From the NCBI GenBank assembly GCA_032622095.1, contig CP136061.1, positions 133,819,587-133,883,586 of the forward strand: a stretch of 64,000 nt of DNA. The letters are read 5' to 3'. Positions 11,970 through 21,200 of this stretch are shown here, piece after piece; position 1 is the first letter of the stretch, and each line of letters starts with the position of its first letter. Below the pieces are notes generated by a model. It had not been told where the DNA came from. It ran no database searches and saw nothing but the letters and a program-made list of their open reading frames with translations. Origin of the DNA: Siphonodentalium dalli (taxonomy: Eukaryota; Mollusca; Scaphopoda; Gadilida; Siphonodentaliidae). A program made the translations under genes and the position numbers.

Positions 11970-12046
11970 ATTAACAGAGTTGAACCTTCAGGATTCGATT
12001 CGTGAATTTGACTACCGATTCGATTTGATTCGATTCAATTATAGGG

Positions 12047-12304
12047 TTAAACTATTTTCGAATCATCAATCTCGGTATACACGTACTTGTGCATGAAGAA
12101 GAATGCAAGTATTGTATTGGGGGGGGGGTTGGAGTTGAAGGGGATGACGTAATTGTTATGTGCAATGGGTAGTTTTCCCTGGCGACTTTGTAGAACAGTC
12201 AACAAGAAAGCGTCTCTGTCAACAGCCGATAACGCGAAGGCGGTTTCGCCAATATCTTTGATGTTGGAAATAAATCTATCTTGAAAGGTTGACACGGTTG
12301 ACAA
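12047..12304 (-). other. Antisense open frame of uncertain status, kept in both blocks
   Basis: An 85-codon frame without an ATG start (a stop lies shortly upstream), repeated in block B at 35879-36133. Its composition looks protein-like (FISNIKDIGETAFALSAV, DAFLLTVLQSRQGK) and is less biased than most chance frames here. It lies in a host-gene intron and could be a worn transposon fragment. I do not recognise it, and conservation between blocks is explained by the duplication alone. Confidence 0.2.
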
Positions 12305-12853
12305 AATAATTCGAAAGGTAGCTATAAGATGACATCAGCTTTTCACAGATACAAAAACTGTTGGCTATTGATTTGTTAAAAACGATCAAATGTAGTGCCA
12401 AACAGAGGGTAGCAATATACATGTAACGTTTTTGGCCAACAAATGCCTATATGGTGGCCCTTTGTTTGAATTACCACGTGCGTATTTTGCCACGCCCTAG
12501 CGATGATCTTGTCAATTTGTGATATCGACTGCCTACCATTCTCCAGTATACAAAATACACTGATCACAGGGATGGGTTAATTGAGTAATAAAGACATTTT
12601 GTTCACAATATATTTTGTTATTAAAAATAACAATCGGCGATCAACTGGTCGTCTTCTTCGGTGACATCGTCTCCGATACGACATATGTCGCTGAACACGA
12701 TGTGTATACGTATATATAATGTTTCCAATGTCTGAACAATTGTGGACGGTCCAAACGAGGATAAGGCCATCGAAAAAAAAAAAATTAAACATTTTTGGAT
12801 TGGTCTAATAGCAGCCAAGAGTCTAAACGTGGCGCTCTGCGAAAACAAGTTAA

Positions 12854-13334
12854 AGGTACTCAATCCGATAAAACTCCTCTCAATTACTATTTCAATGGCT
12901 TCGGGGGTCAAAAATATTTGATTCGAGTCGAGGAAGTCACCCATCAAAGCTCAGATTTGTTAGATATCGATTTTAGAAATCTATTATTTTTCATTATCGG
13001 GAATACTTTCTGGCCCAGATCTCAGTCAAAATTTGCGTTATTATTACCACTTGATTTTAGAGTTATCCATTCTTGTCTGTTTGAATAGAGTTTTGGTGTA
13101 CAAATCTCGAGCAGGAAACGAAATTGACGGCAATTATTAGTACTCATCTCGAGAACATAAGAATTTTCAAAAATCAATATCTAATAACTCTGAGCTTTGT
13201 TTGATGGGTTCCTCGACTCGAATCAAATATTTTTTACCACCAAAGCCAAATAAATAGTAATATAGGACCCTCTGGTCGGATTGTTGTTGTTGGAATCTGT
13301 TGAGATGGGGACCCTCTGGTCGGATTGAGTACCT
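12854..13334. mobile_element. TTAA-flanked MITE (AGGTACTCAATCCGA ends), present only in block A
   Basis: 481 bp between two TTAA copies (12850-12853 and 13335-13338), with inverted ends AGGTACTCAATCCG / CGGATTGAGTACCT. Block B has a single TTAA at the same place (36667-36670) with matching flanks. That is an empty site, so this is a true insertion with TTAA duplication, as in piggyBac or Kolobok-type families. Internal sequence is largely palindromic. It has no coding capacity. Confidence 0.93.
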
Positions 13335-13531
13335 TTAAGTCAAAGTCAAGAATATATCCAGATCAATATACTCATGAGACTAAGATTTTTCTGATACAAC
13401 AAATAAATATAATTTAGACTCAAGCGTGGCTTGCTTTAGATGATAAACAATATTTAAAGATAAAAAATGTCTACATAATATTTCAAAATAATCTCTATGT
13501 TAGTTAATGAAACTAAATTTCTGATTTTTAG

Positions 13532-13576
13532 ATGCAGTTTCATCAAACCATCAAGCAACTCAATTATTCTGAGATG
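13532..13576 (+). CDS. Copy A exon 6
   Basis: 45 bp, phase 0 in and out, encoding MQFHQTIKQLNYSEM. The acceptor is CTGATTTTTAG and the donor a strong GTAAGTG. The B copy (36861-36913) carries 8 extra bases from a local ATCATCAA duplication, which breaks the frame. Confidence 0.5.
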
Positions 13577-13760
13577 GTAAGTGTAGTTAACACTTCGTTC
13601 AAACAACTTCTTGAACAACTTCTTCCATATAAACAATACCTGATTTTCTTATGACCGTATAAAATGAATCGACTTGACCTATAATAAAATGCGAGTGTGC
13701 CATATAACAATATCAGTTTCAGATTTGGTGATTTTCATAACGATTCAGGTCAAGTTGAAT

Positions 13761-14000
13761 TTAACTCTTTGTATACGAAATGGATTGTCCCATTCAGCTA
13801 TGAATGACACGTATACATTGGAATGATCTATTTTTCATTTGGAGGGATATTCGGGTAATAAAAGCATACGACAGACAGACGAAAAACTAATATAAGTGCA
13901 GAAGGATTCATATTCATTGGTGGGAAATCTTCACACTGAAAGTTACGGCCGTTTGTTGAACTTATTATCTGAACATGTCCTATTATAAAGGGAACTATTC
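13761..14000. mobile_element. MITE-like sequence of the TTAACCCTTTCTATA family
   Basis: Left end TTAACTCTTTGTATACGAAATGG, then the family blocks CATTGGAATGATCTAT, CATTTGGAGGGAT and TGTTGAACTTATTATCTGAAC. The right end is not clear. The block-B copy is at about 37101-37340. Confidence 0.5.
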
Positions 14001-14039
14001 GGCAATGACGTGCATAGTAAATATCAGTAGTCACGAAGA

Positions 14040-14715
14040 ATCATTCAGATCAAAGACAGTTAGAATGGTTGTCTTCAATGAACCCCCTCCTATAATCCTA
14101 TAAGCATTCCGATAAAAGACAGTTAGGATTATTGTCTTCAATTATCCCTCCATATAATCATTCCGATGAAAGAGAGTTAGAATGGTTGTCTTCAATGATC
14201 CCTCCATATATAATCATTCCGATGAGAGACAGTTAGAATGATTGTCTTCAATGATCCCTCCATATATAATCATTCCGATGAGACAGTTAGAATGATTGTC
14301 TTCAATGATCCCTCCATATATAATCATTCCGATGAGAGACAGTTAGAATGATTGTCTTCAATGATCCCTCCATATATAATCATTCCGATGAGAGACAGTT
14401 AGAATGATTGTCTTCAATGAACCCTCCATATATAATCATTCCGATGAGAGACAGTTAGAATGATTGTCTTCAATGATCCCTCCATATATAATCATTCCGA
14501 TGAGAGACAGTTAGAATGATTGTCTTCAATGATCCCTCCATATATAATCATTCCGATGAGAGACAGTTAGAATGATTGCCTTCAATGATCCCTCCATTTA
14601 AGCATTCCGATGAAAGAGAGTTAGAATGATTGTCTTCAATGATCAATGGTGCCTCCATAATTATAAGCATTCCGATGAATGACAGTTATAATGGTTGTCT
14701 TCAATATGATTTCCG
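14040..14715. repeat. Minisatellite, 56-bp unit, 12 units
   Basis: The unit contains CTTCAATGATCCCTCCATAT then ATAATCATTCCGATGAGAGA then CAGTTAGAATG. I count 12 ATTC.GAT blocks here and 10 in the block-B array (37380-37935), so unit number changed after duplication. Central units are almost identical and edge units diverged, the usual sign of unequal exchange or slippage. Confidence 0.9.
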
Positions 14716-14749
14716 GTGTATATTGCGGTTTGTGGTCTCAACATTGGGT

Positions 14750-15035
14750 TTAACCATTTCTATAATAAATGGACGATTCCATTTTGTTAAAAAATTATAC
14801 ATTATTGGAATGGTCTATTATTCATTTTATGGAGAGATGTTCAGTTAATAAACGCAGGCGGCAGACAGAACAAAGCTAATACAACAGCAGAAGTATTCAT
14901 ATTGTTTAGTGGGAAATGTTCAGATAATAAGTTCAACAAATGACATACGACCTGTGGTCGTTTGTTGAACTGATTAGGTTAACATTTCCTGAGGGGAAAT
15001 TACTCGTCAATGAGTATTAATACAGAAAGGGCTAA
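14750..15035. mobile_element. MITE with TTAACCATTTCTATA / inverted ends
   Basis: 286 bp. The left end is TTAACCATTTCTATAATAAA and the right end, reversed, TTAGCCCTTTCTGTATTAAT. A strong internal palindrome around ATGACATACGACCTGTGGTC has TTCAGATAATAAGTTCAACA arms. Relatives are at 27476-27709 and elsewhere. Confidence 0.65.
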
Positions 15036-15165
15036 TAATACGGCCAGTTAATGATGTTGTTTCAAACTGGAGGTATAGCAGTATTTATTGCTGACTAATT
15101 CCAAAGTAACTATTTGGCTAAAGGTTGTGTCTGATGGTTCAGAATTGTGGCTAATTCAATTTCAG

Positions 15166-15267
15166 CCAAGTAGGACCCAGTCTTGGACCAATGTAGCTTT
15201 AGCTTATGTTAATGACGCATGGATAAAATTATTACCAAGTACTGTGCTAATTCCAAATAAATCATTG
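15166..15267 (+). CDS. Copy A exon 7
   Basis: 102 bp, phase 0 in and out; the two other frames stop at once. It encodes PSRTQSWTNVALAYVND and then AWIKLLPSTVLIPNKSL. The acceptor is AATTTCAG and the donor GTAAGA. B (38386-38487) differs by one Ile-to-Leu codon. Confidence 0.6.
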
Positions 15268-15308
15268 GTAAGATTTCTACAATTATTTTTAGGATAGAAC
15301 ATAATATG

Positions 15309-15764
15309 TGACCCGCCATATCAAATCCAGTCGTAAGTCGGGATTTTTTTTTACCCTGTGCCAAGCATTCTCTTATATATGCGAGTCGACCATAGGTCGC
15401 CTCGCATATATAAGAGAATGCATTGGCCTAACAATTTTTTACAATTTTATAATTTGTTCTTGTATTCTTCAACAATTTTATAATTTCACCCATACAGAGC
15501 CCCAGACAAACATGAGCAGACGACACTCTTCTATATGCTTCTATATATGTGTGGGGCTCCCTGCAGGGTAATGGATGTTTTTTTATTTTATGTCCTAAAA
15601 ATTGTAAGAAACATTTATTTTAAAAACATGATAAAAAAATGTTAGGCCAATGCATTCTCTTATATATGCGAGGCGACCTATGGTCGACTCGCATATATAA
15701 GAGAATGCATTGGCACAGGGTAAAAAAAATCCCGACTTACGACTGGATTTGATATGGCGGGTCA
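15309..15764. mobile_element. 456-bp foldback element with about 120-bp near-perfect inverted arms
   Basis: The outer arm TGACCCGCCATATCAAATCC is mirrored at 15745-15764. Inside it come GTCGGGATTTTTTTTACCCT, a stem-loop of the GCATTCTCTTATATATGCGAG family, GGCCTAAC and a roughly 200-bp unpaired centre. Each arm is itself hairpin-forming, so the element is a palindrome of palindromes. The block-B copy is 38529-38985. No protein is encoded and no clean target duplication is visible. Confidence 0.88.
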
Positions 15765-15907
15765 TAATCTGTTGAGTTGGATATTCATGAATTCCAGCAA
15801 TGCAAGTAGTTCGCGATGGAGCCTGCTTGCCTAATATTCCCCGAATAACCCAAATAAACAGAGGGTATGTTTATCTCCATTGTAATGAAATCCGCCAAAA
15901 TGTTTAA

Positions 15908-16291
15908 GACACATAATCCGAATAAACTCTCCTAAATTACTATTTCTTTGGCTTCAGGGGTAAAAAAAAAAGTTTGGTTTGAGTCGAGGACCCCAACCAT
16001 CAAAGCTCAGAGTTATCAGAAATCGATTTTTGAAATGTGTTATTTTTCACCAACTGGAATATTTGGCGGCCCAGCAAATATTCGACGAGCCGACCGACAT
16101 ATTCTCGATACCAAGTTTCGTTGAACAAAATGTTGATATATAACACGATTTTGGGAAATTTTATACTAGAGTTGACAATGCTTAGCATTATTTTTTGGTA
16201 ATTTATCGATTCTGATAACAAAGGCGTCATTTGAAGAAATGTTGTTGTTGTAATCAGATGACACGGGACGATCGAATCGGATTGTGTACCT
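15908..16291. mobile_element. TTAA MITE, worn copy, present in both blocks
   Basis: Lies between TTAA at 15904-15907 and 16292-16295, with the right end GGATTGTGTACC against the family's GGATTGAGTACC. The internal palindrome (GAGTCGAGGACCCC, ATCGATTTTTGAAAT, GGCGGCCCAG) is shared with 12854-13334. It predates the duplication (B: 39129-39512). Confidence 0.78.
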
Positions 16292-17010
16292 TTAAATGAA
16301 ATTGTTAGAAAGCAACTTTTATTTGCATTACACACTTTATGAATTGAGATATTATCTTCCGGTTATCAAATAACTGGGTATGTTCATAGGGTTACTCGGA
16401 AAAGCACCGGAACAACTTCCTGTTAATTAACGGCGAATATATACATGTTTGCATCTATGGCGAACAACTTTTGGTTATGCTTGAAGCCTGTGAATCTCAA
16501 CATGTTCCATTCAAATTGTTCACCAATCAATCAACGTCGATGTTGTACTGAGATTATCATTACATTTCTGCAATGAAGATGGCTGAAAGTTGAAGGCTGA
16601 AACTATCATGGGTTCGATCTACCATAAACATTATGAATAACTATTAGTGAAAGACATGTAGCTTGTTATTTTCATGTGGCAAAAAAGGTTGCAAACTTGT
16701 ATAGCTCAACTTTCACTTAGAAAGTGACTTTCACAGTGAATTAAACTTTGTTGACTTCAGCTTCTAACAATCGAGCCAAACATGTTCTAAATATAGCGAC
16801 GACGACACAGTTAAAGAAATACAAATTGCAGAACAGTTCAGTCGAGTCACAATGAAGGAGTACGTTGTTGTTGGACTTCAATGCTGGATTGTGATATTTG
16901 ACTTCACTAAATTGAAGTGTCGATAGTTAACAGCGGGGGGCGGCAGTACGGCACGTGACTCAACACCATTTGGAAAATGATTGCCACATGAAAATAACAG
17001 GGACGATGCC

Positions 17011-17287
17011 TTAACCCTTTCATGGCGGGAGCCCCACAGGTGCAGCATTAAATATCCTGTGTCAGTGCATTCTCTTATACGTGTATGTGTGAGTCTCCCA
17101 TAGGGCACCTCGCATATGTAAGAGAATGTACTGGCTTGCGAGGTCAAGGTAAATATCGTTAGGAAGATGTAATATATTCTCTTATTATATGCGAGGGTCC
17201 CCATGGGAGATGCGAATATATATACGATAATGCACTGGCACAGGTTTTTCGCAAAATATCAGGAAGCTCCACTCATGGAAGGGTTAA
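17011..17287. mobile_element. Double-hairpin MITE, best preserved copy
   Basis: The left end TTAACCCTTTCATGGCGGGA mirrors the right end TCATGGAAGGGTTAA. It contains two stem-loops, GTGCATTCTCTTATACGTGT and TATTCTCTTATTATATGCGA with their complements. The B copy (42254-42466) has lost the second hairpin. Confidence 0.8.
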
Positions 17288-17524
17288 CCCGTCCTTTACT
17301 AAAAACATATCCACGAAATATTCAGATAATACGTTCAACAATATGCATAGGCCGTTTGCTAGTGCCGGTACCTGAACATTCCCCCCAATGAATAGGAATA
17401 TGCCTCTTCGTCTCTGTCGTCTGATTGTATGCCCTGAATAAACATCAATCCATATAAGAATAGATTATTCCAATGTATACTCTATAACTGAATAGGAGAT
17501 ACCATTTAGTAAATAGATGATTAA
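17284..17524. mobile_element. Worn MITE of the TTAACCCTTTCTATA family
   Basis: Starts at the shared TTAACCCG after the previous element and ends GATTAAAC. It holds the family blocks TATTCAGATAATACGTTCAAC, CCCCAATGAATAGGAATATG, GTCGTCTGATTGTATGCCCT and TATTCCAATGTATACT. The boundaries are approximate. Confidence 0.5.
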
Positions 17525-17549
17525 ACAAACTGTCTTATCTTAATTTCAG

Positions 17550-17795
17550 CGGTCGACATCTGTTCCAAATATCACATACGAACTGGTTGCTAGCGATGTC
17601 AAGACAGTGTCAGCCATTGGATGGGAGTTTAATGCCCACGGTGACACGTTGGAAGTTGAAAATGCTAGGAAAGACAGCATGCAAGAGGGATCAAATGTCG
17701 GAAGAGGTGAAGGAGAAGGGGACAACGAGGTGAAGGTAGTTAAGAAAGGTCGCTTGAATAGGTTTTTATCACTATTCTCCTTCTTTGGACATTAG
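17550..17795 (+). CDS. Copy A exon 8 (last, with stop)
   Basis: 246 bp after CTTAATTTCAG, phase 0, ending in TAG at 17793-17795. It encodes RSTSVPNITYELVASDVKTV and so on, ending FLSLFSFFGH. Against copy B I count about ten base changes. Silent ones dominate the first half, and amino-acid changes cluster in the linker and tail. AATAAA follows six bases after the stop codon. Confidence 0.65.
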   Translation, partial: RSTSVPNITYELVASDVKTVSAIGWEFNAHGDTLEVENARKDSMQEGSNVGRGEGEGDNEVKVVKKGRLNRFLSLFSFFGH

Positions 17796-17800
17796 GCCAT

Positions 17801-17806
17801 AATAAA
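17801..17806 (+). terminator. Poly(A) signal AATAAA, gene copy A
   Basis: A canonical hexamer close behind the stop codon; the same arrangement is at 43004-43009 in copy B. Confidence 0.6.
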
Positions 17807-17846
17807 ATAATAGTTATGTTTTCATCCAAGTCTGCTCCAAATTTAA

Positions 17847-18218
17847 AGGTACTCAATCCGATTCGACGGTCCCCATATCATCAGATTCCAACAACATTTT
17901 TGTAAATGCCGCTTCAGTTATCAGAATCGATTATTTGCCCAAAAATAATGCTAACGACAGTCAACTATTGTATACAATTGCCCAAAACCTGTTATTTATG
18001 AACGTTTTGTTCAACGAAATTTTGCCGCTATCTGGTCAGATAAGTTCTTCTCGTCGACAGTTCACTGGGCCACATAAAATGAAAATAATAGATTTCAAAC
18101 ATCGATATCTGATCACTCCTAGCTTTGATGAGTGGGTTCCTCGACTCGAATCAAATATGTTTTACCCCCGAAGCCAAGGAAATAGTAATTTTCGAGCGTT
18201 AATTCGGATTGAGTACCT
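17847..18218. mobile_element. TTAA MITE (AGGTACTCAATCCGA ends)
   Basis: 372 bp between TTAA at 17843-17846 and 18219-18222, with ends AGGTACTCAATCCGATTCGA and GGATTGAGTACCT. The block-B copy (43050-43487) keeps about 68 internal bases deleted here (after TTTTGCC). Lies just after the gene's poly(A) signal. Confidence 0.88.
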
Positions 18219-18222
18219 TTAA

Positions 18223-21200
18223 GCTGTGCTTTAAAAAAATGTATAATATACTACGCATACTACAGCCGAGCGTTATAAGTTCCGCCATAAACATTGTATT
18301 AGCCCTGCATGATGTAGCCGAGTGTTACTTACCTCCGCTAACGAATCAATAACCCTAGATAAGATGATAAGATAGTAAAAGATAAGATAACATAAGATAA
18401 TATCAATTTTATTTAAAGTCGGGGGGTAAAAGCATTACACAAATACAGATTCTGAAGATCTTTTTACTGACTAGATTAAATAATGGACGCCGGGCATGAA
18501 ACTGCAATCATGTCCGTTCACAATTCCTCTTGAGGGGAGTAACTCACCCACAACTTTGTGTGTTAATATAACAAAGATTGTAGTTTCGTATTATAGACGT
18601 GTAAATGGTGGTGGTATAACGATTTTGTTTGACGATTCAAAAACCGCAGGATAGTGAAATATACTGTTAAATTGCAGAAAGCAAACTCACTGAGATGATA
18701 AAAGAAATGTAATTAATTTTCCCGGAGTACTTTTTTCAAATTTGGATGAAAATCTGGCAAATTATTTAATTTTGGCCTAATACAGTGTGTGGTATTACCT
18801 TACTGGATTTGAAATTCACGTTAGATACAAAATCTATGCCCTACCCATGTGTATTCGGATTCCATATCTATGCGCTGTCTTCAATAACTATATTACCCTT
18901 TCATTACGAAATACTCTTTGGCGAGTAGTTCCCATATGCAAATTCCACAATTCAGGCTCTGTGCCGTGGAATATACCAGGACGATTTTGTAGCCGGAACA
19001 GATCGGGTGTTTTTCATATTTATCTATAATTTCTCATGTCACATCACTCGTGGTGTGTTCTTAATTTTCTTCTATCAACCAGAAGTAGAAAGGTTGTATT
19101 ACGTAATGCACTACGAAATCAACTCAGATTGAATCCATGTGTTTATCTCTCGCGACCTAGCTGAGGGTGCATGACATTTCTACACCCCTTAGTAACGCAG
19201 AGATGCCAGGGTGTTCAGGCGATTGCCTCTCGAAATTCAGACTACATCCCGTGTGTTTTATCCATTTTAATCCATAAACATATATTTTGAGAATACTTTA
19301 CAGATTTCATGAATTTTGATTTCTTGTAAAATTCAAGCTCAATAAGGTACGATAAATAAATATTTATTTATGACGTAACACAAAAAAATTGACATATTTT
19401 TTAACACTCCAGCATTTGGAGCCGCCCCCTTCTCTAATATATGAATTAAAATCCAATTATAACATTTCTATTACCGCGGTTGCACAGACTGGAGTTACAT
19501 ACATGCATAGTTGCTTCCTACATAATATCAATTCAATTTTGTATTAAACGGTCAAAATCTAATGTCATGTTTCCTATATTTGCTTGCATCCAAAACAAAT
19601 TGTTGATTCCGATAAATTCGCTGAACTTTCTGTTTATGGTACTTCTTAGATTCAGTGTGAGTTGATTGAGATCTTGTCCTTGATTAGATCTGATGAAAAC
19701 ATGTGAGATTTGCAAAACTTTTCATGGACCACCTGAGCAGCGTTGGATGTGATAGATGCTTCTCTACCCAATCAAATGACAGTATAAGTGTAAACATACA
19801 TTCAAAGTCATACTGACATACTGAGCCTATATCGTAGTCTCGTCGGAATATCATATGCAGTAAGTGTGCAGGCTTCCCCCAAATTAATACTTTACACCGC
19901 ATTACGTTAATGGATTCGATTGGACATTTGAGGTTACCAATAGTGAGTTCTGATTGGCGCTACTGACGCGGAATCACGCGGTTCGAGAACTAGAAAGTTT
20001 ACGACAATTAAGTAATCAGACCCACTATTTTGTATGTGGGTCTGTGGTTAATTTAGACTGATCACGTGACAAAACATGAATTAGGATTTTGAGGCTGTTC
20101 CAGGATTTGAATATATGACATGCCCCTCCTAGCTGCTATTTATACAAGCACTCTGACCAGCTGACTACTGGAATGGCCGACAGTAGCCGGTTGGTCATAG
20201 TGTTTGTACGGCCGTCAGTATCAGCTGGGTGAGGTGTCACAGATTTGAATCCTGCAACAACCTCAACATTTCAATTAAAGTTTGACCTGTTGATTAATAA
20301 ATATTCGTTGATGAGTATAATTAGCATTCCCTCCAAATAACTGAATCATATGTCTTCTGCACTTGTATATTTGTATTATCAAAACACCTCTTCAGGTGAA
20401 TAATAGACCATTCCAATGTCTACTTTTATAACTGAATAGAACATATTCTGTAATGAAAGAGTTAATGGATTGATTTTTGGTGAGAAGTGTCCACAATATC
20501 CAACAGGCCAGGTGAACTCTGAACTGTATATGTTCCACCTATCCTCAAAGTGAATCTTCTTGCCCAAAGCAATTACTTTCATCAATGTTGTATATATATG
20601 GACAACCTATCATTATTCTTATTTATTAAACACTTAGATGTTATTTATATGGATTTCTCTGTGTATTAAAAGTGATGATGTCACACCATATATACGATGT
20701 ATTTCAGTCAAATTAGTTATGAGTTATGGTTTGTGCGAAATAATTCAATGGATTTAACATTACATAACGTTTTCCCAATTTCAAAATGAATTTCCACGTG
20801 TTTATGGCTGTTCGTTTTGAACAAAAACATCGTCACTTTGAAATATATCTTCTCATTTTAGAACAATTTTCCAGATATCATGTATCAACCAACATGATTT
20901 ACATATTATACCAATGGGAAAATCACATAATGCTATTGTCGAAACCAATTGGTTAATCTCTATATGTAGATCCTTCTATAGTTTTGCTCAATGCAATTTA
21001 TTTAACCAAGTTTGTATACGGACTGAGAGCATGTATACATCACTATTCTTATATGTAGATTATTTGTATTGCCTCAATGTGTAACATCTACTAGTAGGAT
21101 TAGTAGCCCATAGTAGGCATTATTTGGCTAAAGATTTAGTTCAGATGTCATGTTTTCTGACACTTACATCACATCTTTGTTTTGACAATAATAGATGTAT

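Larger units (their letters stand above)
11231..17795 (+). pseudogene. Unrecognised host gene, copy A: exons 4-8 (5' part lost or outside the window)
   Basis: Five exons chain in phase: 11231-11306, 11575-11615, 13532-13576, 15166-15267 and 17550-17795. They give 170 codons including the stop. All have AG acceptors, and most have strong GTAAG-type donors. The product matches nothing I know. It has a helical-looking first half (QTMID, LIQSLQKF, QFHQTIKQL), then a mixed segment (YELVASDVKTVSAIGWEF), an acidic Gly-rich linker (GEGEGDNE), a basic patch (VKKGR) and an aromatic end (FLSLFSFFGH). There is no signal peptide or clear membrane span. Exon 3, present in copy B at 32253-32323, is deleted here. 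Joining exon 2 to exon 4 would shift the frame, so the copy is probably defective unless it uses another start. Exons 1-2 would be left of the window. Confidence 0.55.
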
